64,000 nt of DNA from Bacteroidia bacterium. Lineage in GTDB: Bacteria; Bacteroidota; Bacteroidia; Flavobacteriales; Flavobacteriaceae. The notes under the pieces were generated by a model. It did not search any database. It had not been told where the DNA came from and saw only the letters and a program-made list of their open reading frames with translations. Position numbers and translations under genes: made by a program. This document shows, in pieces, positions 44,681 to 54,876 of this stretch (within the stretch, counting starts at the first letter, position 1; every line of letters starts with the position of its first letter). The DNA is taken from NCBI GenBank assembly GCA_030427735.1, contig JAUIBP010000002.1, forward strand, positions 372,001-436,000, read 5' to 3'.

Positions 44681-46291
44681 TTATTTTGTTTGAGATGCCA
44701 AAATTAAGGCATTGTAAGCATTTACCATTTTGGTAGATTTAGATAAATCGTTAAATGGTCTTTCATCTTCTGCATCGCCACCAACAATAACTTTTGTTTT
44801 TACAGGTAAGCCAGAAGACATTAAAATTTGTTTTACTTGCGCAGCCGATAATTTAGGATATTGCGAACGGATTAACGCTGCTACACCAGCTACAGCAGGT
44901 GCTGCCATAGAAGTACCACCTTTAGTATCGTATTCGTTTTCTGGAGTTGTAGAGTAAATTTTAGCACCAGGAGCAAACACATCTACATTTATTTTTCCGT
45001 AATTAGAAAAACCAGCCACCATTTCTGGGCCGTATTTAGGGGCTAAAGCACCTACGGTAATAAAGGTATCTCCCACTTCTGGACCATTGTTTACTTGATC
45101 GTTAGGGTAACATGCTTTTTTATCTAAATCTAAGCCTTCGTTTCCTGCTGCATTTACAAATAATACATCTTTTTTACTTGCATAAGCAATAGCATCTCTT
45201 ACCCAGTCGCTGTGTGGTGAGTAGTATTTACCAAAACTTCCGTTAATAACTGTTGCACCATTATCTACAGCATAACGAATAGCTAAAGCTATATCTTTAT
45301 CGTATTCGTCGCCATTAGGTACAGCTCTTAAGCTCATAATTTTTACATTATTAGCTACACCGTCTACGCCTAAACCATTGTTGCGTTCTGCTGCAATAAT
45401 TCCGGTTACGTGTGTACCATGGCTTTCGGATTTTTTTACTGGTAATACATTACCATTTCCGTAACCTACATCGGTTAAATCGTCTGGATTATCGCCTGTT
45501 TTACGACCTTTAAAATCTTTGTTAAGGTTATAGTTTAAGCGTTCATTAATGCTTTCAAGTCCGTTTTTTAAGTCTTCTTTAGCGGCATCAACATCGTCAA
45601 AACCTAAACCTAAAATGTATTTAGCAATAGTTACTGCTTGTTTTAAATCTTCGTCGTCGCCAGCTTCAATACTACCTAAATCTTCTAAAGTGTAGTTGGT
45701 TTTATTTAATTTAGAAGCAATAGCTTGATCGGCAGCTTTTAATTGCTGAAGTATCTTTTCGTATTGCGTTTTGTAATTGCTGAATTTTTGAAATTCTTCT
45801 TCGTATTCTTTTTGTGCTCTTTCGTAATCTGGATTAGATGTGTCTCCACTAGCTAATAAGCGTACAAATTCTAATTGCTCGTCGTAGGTATCGCCTAAGA
45901 AATTCCAGCCATGAATATCATCTACATAGCCATTTTTATCGTCGTCTATACCATTGTTAGGAATTTCTTTTTCATTGGTCCAGATTAAACCGTCTAAATC
46001 TTCGTGTTCTATATCGATACCCGAATCTATAACGGCAACAATTACGGTTTTACCGGTATTGTTTTTTAATATTTCTGTATAGGCTTTGTTAACGCTCATA
46101 CCGGGAATGGTATCTGCTACAAGGTCTAAATGCCCCCAAGTGTGTTGTTGATCTTCTGTTAAATCTGAAATTTTTAAAGGTATGCTATCTATATTTTCTA
46201 TAGGAGTAGATACAACCTTTGCGCCTCCACCACAACTAGTTAAAATAGTAGCTGTTAAGGCCGAGCATAAAATGGGCTTAATAATATTCAT
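44681..46291 (-). CDS. S8 family (subtilisin-like) lipoprotein protease with insert
   Basis: A 536-residue serine protease with lipobox LTSC (C20). The catalytic triad is intact: D89 in AVIDSGIDIEHEDLDG, H291 in ESHGTHVTGI and S461 in GGTSMAAPAVAG, with the oxyanion asparagine N384 in NAAGNEG. Between D89 and H291 the spacing is about 202 residues, against about 32 in subtilisin. Residues about 135-270 are a charged, helical, coiled-coil-like insert rich in E, K and Q. The insert may act as an internal inhibitor or adapter. It starts 10 bases after the MBL hydrolase gene stops, so the two are likely co-transcribed. Confidence 0.92.
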   Translation of the reverse strand: MNIIKPILCSALTATILTSCGGGAKVVSTPIENIDSIPLKISDLTEDQQHTWGHLDLVADTIPGMSVNKAYTEILKNNTGKTVIVAVIDSGIDIEHEDLDGLIWTNEKEIPNNGIDDDKNGYVDDIHGWNFLGDTYDEQLEFVRLLASGDTSNPDYERAQKEYEEEFQKFSNYKTQYEKILQQLKAADQAIASKLNKTNYTLEDLGSIEAGDDEDLKQAVTIAKYILGLGFDDVDAAKEDLKNGLESINERLNYNLNKDFKGRKTGDNPDDLTDVGYGNGNVLPVKKSESHGTHVTGIIAAERNNGLGVDGVANNVKIMSLRAVPNGDEYDKDIALAIRYAVDNGATVINGSFGKYYSPHSDWVRDAIAYASKKDVLFVNAAGNEGLDLDKKACYPNDQVNNGPEVGDTFITVGALAPKYGPEMVAGFSNYGKINVDVFAPGAKIYSTTPENEYDTKGGTSMAAPAVAGVAALIRSQYPKLSAAQVKQILMSSGLPVKTKVIVGGDAEDERPFNDLSKSTKMVNAYNALILASQTK

Positions 46292-46301
46292 GTATATAAT
46301 G

Positions 46302-47162
46302 TTAGTTTAAAATGTCTTTACAGGTATAAATATTTTTTAACCGTACGCCTTTTTCGGTATGTTGTACAGTAATGATTTCGTTATGAGCATCATGCTCCAA
46401 AAATAAATAATAATTGTTATTAGCGGCGGTATTTAGGAATTTTTCTTTCTCGTTTAGCGTTAATAGGGGTCTTGTGTCGTAGCCCATAACGTAGGGTAAA
46501 GGTAAATGCCCTGCGGTTGGTAATAAATCGGCCATAAAGGCTATGGTGTTGCCTTTGTAGTGTATTAACGGAATCATTTGTTTATCTGTATGGCCATCTG
46601 CAAAAAAAATATCGAAACCTAATTCGCTGTTTTTTAATACATCTTGTTCTGGTAAACGTGTAAATTTTAATTGGCCGCTGTCTTGCATGGGCAATAAATT
46701 TTCTTTTAAAAACGATGCTTTTTCGCGGTTGTTAGGGTTTATAGCCCAGTTCCAATGGGCTTCGTTGGTCCAAAAGTGTGCATTTTTAAAAGCGGGTTCA
46801 TAACCTGTTCGGTCTTTGTTCCATTGTATACTGCCACCACAGTGGTCGAAATGCAAATGCGTCATAAATACATCTGTAATGTCGTCGCGGTGAAATCCGA
46901 ATTTTTGCAAAGAAGCATCAATTGTATGATTGCCCCAAAGGGAATAGTAACCAAAAAATTTATCAGATTGTTTATTTCCCATTCCTGTATCGATTAAAAT
47001 TAACCGATTTCCGTCTTCAATTAATAAACAACGTGCAGCTATGTCTATAAGATTATTAGAATCTGCCGGATTGGTTTTTTGCCATAAAGATTTAGGAACT
47101 ACACCAAACATGGCACCGCCATCTAATTTAAAATTACCAGCTTCTATGGGATATAACTTCAT
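46302..47162 (-). CDS. MBL-fold metallohydrolase
   Basis: A 286-residue cytoplasmic enzyme of the metallo-beta-lactamase fold. The metal-binding word THLHFDHCGG (101-110) gives H102, H104, D106 and H107. The later ligands are probably the histidine of FADGHTDKQM and one near the end (LEHDAHNE). The overall pattern resembles lactonase- and hydrolase-type members such as AttM/AhlD-like proteins. Its substrate is unknown. It is the first gene of the leftward pair with the S8 protease; 150 bases separate it from the divergent antiporter. Confidence 0.88.
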   Translation of the reverse strand: MKLYPIEAGNFKLDGGAMFGVVPKSLWQKTNPADSNNLIDIAARCLLIEDGNRLILIDTGMGNKQSDKFFGYYSLWGNHTIDASLQKFGFHRDDITDVFMTHLHFDHCGGSIQWNKDRTGYEPAFKNAHFWTNEAHWNWAINPNNREKASFLKENLLPMQDSGQLKFTRLPEQDVLKNSELGFDIFFADGHTDKQMIPLIHYKGNTIAFMADLLPTAGHLPLPYVMGYDTRPLLTLNEKEKFLNTAANNNYYLFLEHDAHNEIITVQHTEKGVRLKNIYTCKDILN

Positions 47163-47312
47163 AAATGTTCACTTAATAGCACAAAGTTATAAATAGTGAG
47201 TTGTTTTTAGGGATTTCTTAATTTTTATTGGCTCTTTTTTAACATTAAAAGTAGGTCTTAATAAAAAAATAAACTAAATGTTTTATATATTCAACATCTG
47301 AAAATATAATGA

Positions 47313-49148
47313 ATGTTAGAACTTGCAGGAATAATTATTTTAGGAATACTCGCACAATGGGTGGCTTGGAAATTTAAAATACCAGCCATTTTACCCTTAA
47401 TTCTTATTGGTTTATTAGTTGGGCCTATTGCGGCCGAATTTTTTTCTGAAGATGGCTCTAAATGGATAGAACCTATTTGGAATGGGAGAGAAGGTCTTTT
47501 TCCTGGTGAAAGTTTGTTTTATTTTGTATCGTTAGCCATAAGTATTATTCTGTTTGAAGGGGGCTTAACTTTAAAACTTAGCGAAATTAAAAATGTGGCT
47601 CCTTCTATTACCAAATTAATTACTTTGGGGGCTGCGGTAACATTTTTTGGTGCAGCCATAGCGGCGCACTACACTTTTTATTTAAGCTGGGAAATTTCGT
47701 TTTTATTTTCGGCTTTAATTATAGTTACAGGACCAACAGTAATTACTCCCATTTTAAGAAATATACCATTACCTAAAGATGTATCGGCAGTATTAAAATG
47801 GGAAGGTATTTTAATAGATCCCATAGGAGCTTTAATTGCTGTATTGGTGTTTGAATTTATAAGTGTAGATGCAGGCGGCGAATTTACCAAACGTGCCTTT
47901 ATTGAGTTTGGAAAAATTGTATTGTTCGGTTTTACTTTTGGCTTTACTTTCGCACATGCTTTAAATACTATTATTAACAAAAAATGGATTCCGCATTATT
48001 TACTAAACGTTTTTGCTTTAGCTTCGGTTTTAGGTGTTTTTGTTCTTTCAGATGCTTTTGCACACGAGTCTGGATTACTAGCTGTTGTGGTTATGGGTAT
48101 GGTTTTGGGGAATTCTAAATCGCCATATCTTAAAGAACTCTTGTATTTTAAGGAGTCGTTAAGCGTTTTATTAATATCGATTTTATTTATTCTATTGGCA
48201 GCCAATATTAACATGAGCGATTTATTGCTAATTTATAATTGGAATACCTTAGTACTCTTTACCATTGTCGTTTTTATAATTCGTCCGCTAGCCGTGTTTT
48301 TAAGTACTTATAAATCGTCTTTAAAATTTAAGGAAAAGTTATTTATTAGTTGGGTAGGACCTCGTGGTATTGTTGCTGCTGGTATTGCATCGTTATTCGG
48401 TTTAAAATTGGCCAAGAATGGTGTGGCAGATGCACAATATATTACACCTTTGGTGTTTATGATTGTTTTGGGAACCGTGCTTTTAAATGCAACAACTGCT
48501 AGATTGTTTGCTAAACTAGTAGGGGTGTTCTTAAAAAAGTCGGAAGGTATTTTAATTGTTGGGGCTTCAAAAGTATCGCGATTAATAGGTCATTATTTAG
48601 AGACTAATGGCCGCCATGTGGTTTTAATAGACAGCAATCAGTTAAATATTAAAAAGAGTGAAGAACTTGGCTTAGAAGCTTTAAACACCAATATTTATTC
48701 TGACACTTTAATGGATAATATCGAGCTGAACGACGTTGGATATATTATGGCACTTACCGCAAGTTCCGATATTAATAAATATGCGATTAATAAATTTAGC
48801 AAGCAGTTTGGTGAAAACGGGTCGTTTAGATTAATAACACCAGACGAAATGAATAACCCTGATAAAATTCCGCGTGAAGGCTTGTTTTCGCAAACAGACG
48901 ACTATATTGCGCTAAGCGAAGTTACCCGTAAATATCCAGCGATTCATGAATTAGATTTAAAAGATAAAGCCCATTTTATCAATCTTATGAATATTACCGA
49001 AAAGGATGAAGATATTATACCGTTGTTTATTAAAGACGATAAAGGGGTGTTAGAAATTATTTCTTCGGTAAATAAAGAAACGCATACGGTAGAACCTAAC
49101 TTTAAACTGGTGTATCTCGGTAAACCTTTCGATGTAGAAAAGGTATAA
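47313..49148 (+). CDS. Cation:proton antiporter (CPA1/NhaP type) with TrkA-N domain
   Basis: A 611-residue membrane transporter. About 12 hydrophobic helices fill residues 1-400, with the CPA words ILFEGGLTLKL, VTGPTVITPIL and WEGILIDPIGALIAV. This is followed by a cytoplasmic RCK/TrkA-N domain (about 405-525), with a Rossmann loop in ILIVGASKVSRLIGHYL, and a TrkA-C-like end. It exchanges Na+ or K+ for protons and is probably gated by a nucleotide. The stop codon is immediately beside the stop of the convergent GH31 gene with no bases between. Confidence 0.92.
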   Translation: MLELAGIIILGILAQWVAWKFKIPAILPLILIGLLVGPIAAEFFSEDGSKWIEPIWNGREGLFPGESLFYFVSLAISIILFEGGLTLKLSEIKNVAPSITKLITLGAAVTFFGAAIAAHYTFYLSWEISFLFSALIIVTGPTVITPILRNIPLPKDVSAVLKWEGILIDPIGALIAVLVFEFISVDAGGEFTKRAFIEFGKIVLFGFTFGFTFAHALNTIINKKWIPHYLLNVFALASVLGVFVLSDAFAHESGLLAVVVMGMVLGNSKSPYLKELLYFKESLSVLLISILFILLAANINMSDLLLIYNWNTLVLFTIVVFIIRPLAVFLSTYKSSLKFKEKLFISWVGPRGIVAAGIASLFGLKLAKNGVADAQYITPLVFMIVLGTVLLNATTARLFAKLVGVFLKKSEGILIVGASKVSRLIGHYLETNGRHVVLIDSNQLNIKKSEELGLEALNTNIYSDTLMDNIELNDVGYIMALTASSDINKYAINKFSKQFGENGSFRLITPDEMNNPDKIPREGLFSQTDDYIALSEVTRKYPAIHELDLKDKAHFINLMNITEKDEDIIPLFIKDDKGVLEIISSVNKETHTVEPNFKLVYLGKPFDVEKV

Positions 49149-51551
49149 TTATAAGCTCAGGTGCAATTCTGTAAAGGTTTTGTCTACAATTAAAGTTTGG
49201 GTTTCAGAAAAAATTAAAGCATCAAAAGTTATTTCTACATTGTCTATTTCTATTTTGGTAATAGAAAAAGGCAATCCTATAAATTGCAATTTATAGCGTG
49301 TATAAGGCGTTGTAAATTTGCCAGAGGTATGTTGTTGTATAATCAGTTCGTTGGTTTTACCATGCAACGTAAATTTGCTTAAACAGTAGCGTCCTTTAGT
49401 GTAATCGTAACCATCGTGGGCATCATCAAACAGCATAGAGGTTTCTTTTCCTGTTTTAAAGTATATTTCTAGAGTAATTTCATCAAAATCGTGTTCTCCT
49501 ACATATTGCTGTACAGGATATTTAGGTATTATAGTACCAGCTTTAATAAAGATTGGCATTGTTTTTAACGTTACATCTACCCAAAGTTCTTTACCACCTT
49601 CAATCCATTCTTGGGTCCAATAGTTATACCAATCTCCTCTAGGAATGTACATGCGTCTGCCTCTAGAATTAGGCTCTAAAATAGGGCAAACTAAAATGGC
49701 ATTGCCATATATAAATTCGTCGGTGCGGTAATGGGTTTGGTAATCTTCTTGATCGTAAAGTACGAGTGATTTTAAAATTGGAGTACCTTCATCTAAATAT
49801 TGCCAAAACGCAGTATATAAATAGGGCAGAAGCTGATAGCGTAATTCTATAAACGACCGTACAATGTCTGTTACTTCGTCTCCAAACATCCAAGGTTCTT
49901 GTTCGCCGTGATCGCCAGACGAATGCGTTCTACAAAATGGATGGAATACGCCTAATTGAATCCAACGTGTGTATAATTCGCCATTAGGCTGTTCCGAAAA
50001 ACCACCTATATCGCTGCCTATAAACGAAAATCCCGATAAAGCCATACGTTGTGCTTGCACGTTGGCAATCCATAAATGTTCCCACGAAGCTGTATTATCG
50101 CCCGTCCAAGACGATGTATAACGTTGCGTACCAGAGTAGGCGGCACGAGTGATTACAAAGGGACGTTTAGGATAAGCAAACTTTTTTAAACCTTGATAGG
50201 TTGCTCTGGCCATTTGCATGCCATAGATATTATGCGCTTTTCTGTGGCTGCAACGGTTACCATCGTAATCGTGGCGAACGTCGTCTGGAAAGGTTTTGTT
50301 GGGTACTTCCATAACGGCGGGTTCGTTCATATCGTTCCAAACGCCTTTTACACCAATATCTTCTACCAATTCTTTAAACAAATCGGACCACCATTCCCGC
50401 ACTTTTTTATTGGTGAAATCTGGAAAATAGCAAGCGCCTGGCCAAACTTTACCTTTCATATAAGGCCCATCGGCACGTTTACAGAAATAATCGTTGGCTA
50501 AACCTTCTTTATAAATGGAATAATTAGGGTCTATTTTTATGCCTGGATCTATTATTACTATGGTTTTAAAACCGTCGTTCAGTAATTCATTTACCATGCG
50601 TTTAGGATCTGGAAAATACTCTGTATTCCAGGTGAAGCACCTAAAACCATCCATATAATCGATATCCAGATAAATGGCGTCGCACGGAATTTTAAGATCT
50701 CTAAAGGTTTGGGTTATGGCTTTAACTTTAGATTCTGGATAATAACTCCATTTGCATTGATGATAGCCTAAAGACCATAAAGCCGGTAACTGATGAGGTT
50801 TACCTGTTAAATCGGTATAATTGGCTACGACGTCGTTCATTTTTGGGCCGTAAATGAAGTAGTAATTCATTTCTCCACCATCTGCCCAAAAGCTGGTTAT
50901 GTTTTTGCGTTCGTGGGCAAAATCGAAATACGATCGAAACGTGTTATCGAAAAAAATACCGTAAGATTTTCCGTGGTGTAAACCTGTGTAAAACGGAATG
51001 GCTTTATATATAGGATCGGTAGTTTTTCCGTAAGCATAAGAGTCTGTTACCCAATTCTCAAACCGTTTACCTTTTAAATTTAAATGCTCCGATTTATCGC
51101 CTAAACCGTAGTAACTTTCTCCGTCGTTAGAGACTTTACTCATTTTTACGATGTTACCACCATACTCGTAGCTTTCTTCCCAGTGGAATCCCCAATCGTC
51201 TTGGCAAATTAAGGTTTGGTCTTTAGCATCGTAAAGCTTAACTTTTAAATTGCTTTTGTCAATTTCACAAATAAGCTTCGAGGTGGTTATTATATAAAAA
51301 GCGTCGGTTTGGGTAATATCTAAATGATTATAGCCCGTGCTAGCGTATTTGGTTATGGCATACGAAAAATCGTTATCGAAATTAGAATCGGTAGCATACC
51401 TAAATCTTAATACACTGTCTCTAACCACGGTTAGTTGTAAGGCCACACCGTTTTCGGTTTTAAATTCTAAAGTATCGATGTTTTTTTCGTACGAAACTAT
51501 ATGCGATGGAAACTGATTGCCTTTGTGTTCTAACTCGGTATTGGTTATCAT
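49149..51551 (-). CDS. Alpha-glucosidase, glycoside hydrolase family 31
   Basis: An 800-residue GH31 enzyme without a signal peptide, so cytoplasmic. An N-terminal beta-sandwich (about 1-245) leads to the catalytic barrel (about 255-600), with the nucleophile D407 in GVWNDMNEPAV and the acid/base D485 in SWTGDNTASW. C-terminal beta domains follow. It releases glucose from alpha-glucans. It is the last gene of glgA-glgC-glgB-GH31, 129 bases after glgB, suggesting breakdown of glycogen or maltodextrin in the same locus that makes it. Confidence 0.93.
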   Translation of the reverse strand: MITNTELEHKGNQFPSHIVSYEKNIDTLEFKTENGVALQLTVVRDSVLRFRYATDSNFDNDFSYAITKYASTGYNHLDITQTDAFYIITTSKLICEIDKSNLKVKLYDAKDQTLICQDDWGFHWEESYEYGGNIVKMSKVSNDGESYYGLGDKSEHLNLKGKRFENWVTDSYAYGKTTDPIYKAIPFYTGLHHGKSYGIFFDNTFRSYFDFAHERKNITSFWADGGEMNYYFIYGPKMNDVVANYTDLTGKPHQLPALWSLGYHQCKWSYYPESKVKAITQTFRDLKIPCDAIYLDIDYMDGFRCFTWNTEYFPDPKRMVNELLNDGFKTIVIIDPGIKIDPNYSIYKEGLANDYFCKRADGPYMKGKVWPGACYFPDFTNKKVREWWSDLFKELVEDIGVKGVWNDMNEPAVMEVPNKTFPDDVRHDYDGNRCSHRKAHNIYGMQMARATYQGLKKFAYPKRPFVITRAAYSGTQRYTSSWTGDNTASWEHLWIANVQAQRMALSGFSFIGSDIGGFSEQPNGELYTRWIQLGVFHPFCRTHSSGDHGEQEPWMFGDEVTDIVRSFIELRYQLLPYLYTAFWQYLDEGTPILKSLVLYDQEDYQTHYRTDEFIYGNAILVCPILEPNSRGRRMYIPRGDWYNYWTQEWIEGGKELWVDVTLKTMPIFIKAGTIIPKYPVQQYVGEHDFDEITLEIYFKTGKETSMLFDDAHDGYDYTKGRYCLSKFTLHGKTNELIIQQHTSGKFTTPYTRYKLQFIGLPFSITKIEIDNVEITFDALIFSETQTLIVDKTFTELHLSL

Positions 51552-51680
51552 AGCGTAATAAATAAGAGTACTTATAAACCTATTAAATTTTTATAAGTTT
51601 AAAGGTTACATTTTAATAAAAATAATTCCTAATTTTTTGAATTAAGTAATGATTAATAATTAAAAATCAATATTTTATAA

Positions 51681-53600
51681 TTATTTTTTGCTGATATATG
51701 TAAATACAGTTACTGCTAAAGGCGGTATGGTAATGCTTGCCGAATACGGTTTTCCGTTCCAGGATTTCTTTTTGGCTTTTATAGCTTTAGGATTATTAAC
51801 ACCACTACCTCCAAAGTCGGAATGGTCGGAGTTGAAAGTTTCAATTAAACTGCCAGTTCTAGGTAAACTAATGCTGTAATTTTGATGCATAGCAGGGGTA
51901 AAATTACAAACGACTACCACATCGTTTTGGGTGTCGTGTCCTTTTCGAATATACGACATTACTGCATTTTTATGATCGTCGTAGCTTATCCATTCAAACC
52001 CATCTTGGCTAAATGCCTTTTCGTATAAAGCGGGATTATTTTTATAAAAAATATTTAGCGATTTTATAAATAACTGTGTTTGTTGGTGAGGTATAAAATC
52101 TAATAAATTCCAATCTAAACTACTTTGGAAATTCCATTCGTTATATTGCCCAAATTCGGTACCCATAAACATTAAATTACTTCCTGGGTGTGTGTACATG
52201 TAGGCAAAAAGTAAGCGTAAATTAGCAAAGCGTTGCCATTCGTCGCCAGGCATTCGTCCTAACACCGAATTTTTACCATACACGACCTCGTCGTGAGATA
52301 TTGGAAGCATAAAATGTTCGGAGAAAGCATAAGCTAAACTAAAAGTAATATCGTTTTGATGGTAGCTTCTGTAAATAGGATCTTTTTTAAAGTAATTAAG
52401 CGTATCGTGCATCCAGCCCATCATCCATTTCATACCAAAACCTAAACCGCCATATTCTACTTTGTTGGTAACACCAGTAAAGGCTGTTGATTCTTCGGCT
52501 ATGGTTTGTACGCCTTCAAAGGTGTTGTAGATGGCTTCGTTACATTCTTTTAAAAACGATATGGCAGCTAAATTTTCGTTGCCTCCAAATTCGTTTGGTT
52601 CCCATTCGCCATCTTGTCTGGAGTAATCTAGATATATCATAGAGGCTACGGCGTCTACTCGTAAGCCATCTACATGATAGTATTTTAACCAATATATGGC
52701 ATTACTTATTAAAAAGGAGCGGACTTCGGCACGCTCGTAGTTAAAGATTAAACTTTCCCAGTCGGGGTGATATCCTTTTTTAGGATCGGGATGTTCGTAT
52801 AGATTAGAGCCATCAAAAAAGCCTAGACCATGTGCATCGGAAGGAAAATGGGAGGGCACCCAATCTAAAATCACTCCTATATCCGCTTGATGAAAAGCGT
52901 CTATTAAAGCCATAAAGTCTTGTGGTGTACCGTAACGCGATGTTGGCGCAAAATAGCCCGTAATTTGATAGCCCCACGACGGATCGTAAGGATATTCCAT
53001 AATGGGCATAAACTCTACATGTGTATAGTTCATGTCTTTTAAATATGGCACTAAACTGTTAGCGAGTTCGGTATAGCTTAAAAATCGACCAGCTTCTAAA
53101 TTGCGTTTCCAAGAACCTAGGTGAACTTCATAAACAGCGTAAGGTTTATCTAATCCGTTTTTTTGCGATCGATAAGACATCCAATCTTTATCGTTCCAGG
53201 TATAGTCGGTGTGTTCCCAAACTATAGAGGCTGTTTTTGGCGGTTGTTCTGCACGTATGGCATATGGATCGGCCTTTTCGGTTTTTATATCGTTGTTATG
53301 GCTAATTATAGCATATTTGTATAGCGACCCTTTACCTAGTTTAGGAATAAAACCTTCCCAAATACCACTGGAATCCCAACGGACAAACAATTCGTGTTCG
53401 CTGCCATTCCAATAGTTAAAATCGCCAATTACAGCTACCGATTTGGCACTAGGTGCCCAAACAGCAAAGTATACACCAGTTTCGCCATCTACGGTACAGA
53501 TATGCGATCCAAATTTTTCGAATAAATTATAGTGCTTTCCAGATTTAAAAAGATTGATATCGAAATCTGTAAATAAGCTAAACGGTTTTACTTTGGTCAT
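51681..53600 (-). CDS. glgB: 1,4-alpha-glucan branching enzyme
   Basis: A GH13 enzyme of about 639 residues that adds alpha-1,6 branches to glycogen. The start is set at the ATG 53600 (MTKVKPFSLFTDF). An ATG 20 codons upstream would overlap glgC by about 50 bases and add a hydrophobic stretch not seen in the family. An N-terminal CBM48 domain has VYFAVWAPSAKSVAVIGDFN, and the catalytic words DGLRVDAVASMIYLDYSR, TIAEESTAFTG and PISHDEVVYGK carry the nucleophile, acid/base and transition-state residues. It starts 10 bases after glgC stops. Product and substrate are tied to the ADP-glucose made by glgC. Confidence 0.95.
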   Translation of the reverse strand: MTKVKPFSLFTDFDINLFKSGKHYNLFEKFGSHICTVDGETGVYFAVWAPSAKSVAVIGDFNYWNGSEHELFVRWDSSGIWEGFIPKLGKGSLYKYAIISHNNDIKTEKADPYAIRAEQPPKTASIVWEHTDYTWNDKDWMSYRSQKNGLDKPYAVYEVHLGSWKRNLEAGRFLSYTELANSLVPYLKDMNYTHVEFMPIMEYPYDPSWGYQITGYFAPTSRYGTPQDFMALIDAFHQADIGVILDWVPSHFPSDAHGLGFFDGSNLYEHPDPKKGYHPDWESLIFNYERAEVRSFLISNAIYWLKYYHVDGLRVDAVASMIYLDYSRQDGEWEPNEFGGNENLAAISFLKECNEAIYNTFEGVQTIAEESTAFTGVTNKVEYGGLGFGMKWMMGWMHDTLNYFKKDPIYRSYHQNDITFSLAYAFSEHFMLPISHDEVVYGKNSVLGRMPGDEWQRFANLRLLFAYMYTHPGSNLMFMGTEFGQYNEWNFQSSLDWNLLDFIPHQQTQLFIKSLNIFYKNNPALYEKAFSQDGFEWISYDDHKNAVMSYIRKGHDTQNDVVVVCNFTPAMHQNYSISLPRTGSLIETFNSDHSDFGGSGVNNPKAIKAKKKSWNGKPYSASITIPPLAVTVFTYISKK

Positions 53601-53610
53601 AAATACAAGT

Positions 53611-54876
53611 TTAAATAACGAAACCAGAAGGTATGGTAGCGCCTTTTTTAATAACGACAATACCGTCTTTTATAAGATATTTATCGGTTTCGGTATCCTC
53701 TAAATGTGCTCCTCCTTTTATGGTTACATCGTCTCCAATTCGGCAATTTTTATCAATAATAGCATTTTCTATATGGCAACGCTCTCCAACACCAATTAAT
53801 ATTTCAATTTTATGTTTTTCAATATCTTCTAAGGTTTCGTAAAAATCGGTTCCCATAATGTAGGTGCGAATTATTACAGAGCCTTGACCAATGCGGGTTC
53901 TAATGCCTATAACCGATTGTTCTATTTTTTCGGCATGTATTATACACCCTTCCGAAATAACCGCTCGATCTAATTCTTTACACGACACTTTAGAGGTTGG
54001 TAGCATACGGGCGTGGGTGTATATACGTTTTTCTTTGTCGTATAAATTGAATTTAGGAATCTCGTCTGTAAGTCCAATATTGGCTTCAAAAAACGAGTCT
54101 ACGTTTCCTATATCGGTCCAATAGCCTTCGTAAGGATAGCTTAATACTTTGTGTTTGCCAATAGATTGTGGTATAATTTCTTTTCCAAAATCTATGGTAT
54201 TTGGGTCGTTCATCAGTTCTATTAACAATTCGCGATTAAAAACATAAATACCCATAGAGGCCAGATATTCTCTACCTTCGGCTTTCATATCGTCACTCAC
54301 TTCCGACTCCCATCCTTTTAGTAACTCGGAGTTTGGTTTTTCTATAAACGAAGTAATCATATTATCCTCGTTACTTTTTAAAATTCCAAACGAAGTCGCA
54401 TCTTTAGCATTTACCGGTAATGTGGCAATAGTAATATCGCAACCACTTTCTTTATGTTTATTAATGATGTCGTTAAAATCCATCTGATAGAGCTGATCTC
54501 CAGATAAGATTAAGGCATATTTAAAATCGTGACTTAAAAAATGATGCATACTCTGTCTTACAGCATCTGCAGTACCTTGAAACCAATTGGCGTTAGACAT
54601 GGTTTGCTCGGCAGCTAGAATATCTACAAAGGCAGAACTAAAAAAACTAAAGTGATAGGTGTTTTTAATATGCCTATTTAATGAAGCAGAATTAAACTGA
54701 GTTAATACATACATGCGTTTAATATCGGAGTTAATACAGTTAGAAATAGGAATATCTACCAACCTGTATTTTCCGGCAATAGGTACCGCTGGTTTAGAAC
54801 GATCTGCTGTTAAAGGGTAAAGTCTAGAGCCTTGTCCGCCTCCTAAAATAATGGAAAGTACTTCTTCATTAATCAT
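53611..54876 (-). CDS. glgC: Glucose-1-phosphate adenylyltransferase
   Basis: A 421-residue enzyme that makes ADP-glucose from glucose 1-phosphate and ATP, the committed step of glycogen synthesis. The nucleotide loop GGGQGSRLYPLTADRSKP is at 12-29, followed by VPIAGKYRLVDIPISNC. The C-terminal half is a left-handed beta-helix of hexapeptide repeats (IIDKNCRIGDDVTIKGG) where allosteric effectors bind. Length is typical. The start overlaps the glgA stop by 4 bases, so the two are translationally coupled. Confidence 0.96.
   Translation of the reverse strand: MINEEVLSIILGGGQGSRLYPLTADRSKPAVPIAGKYRLVDIPISNCINSDIKRMYVLTQFNSASLNRHIKNTYHFSFFSSAFVDILAAEQTMSNANWFQGTADAVRQSMHHFLSHDFKYALILSGDQLYQMDFNDIINKHKESGCDITIATLPVNAKDATSFGILKSNEDNMITSFIEKPNSELLKGWESEVSDDMKAEGREYLASMGIYVFNRELLIELMNDPNTIDFGKEIIPQSIGKHKVLSYPYEGYWTDIGNVDSFFEANIGLTDEIPKFNLYDKEKRIYTHARMLPTSKVSCKELDRAVISEGCIIHAEKIEQSVIGIRTRIGQGSVIIRTYIMGTDFYETLEDIEKHKIEILIGVGERCHIENAIIDKNCRIGDDVTIKGGAHLEDTETDKYLIKDGIVVIKKGATIPSGFVI

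Noticed and set aside
53601-53660. Longer glgB start at 53660
   Set aside because: It overlaps glgC by 50 bases and adds a hydrophobic stretch atypical of branching enzymes.
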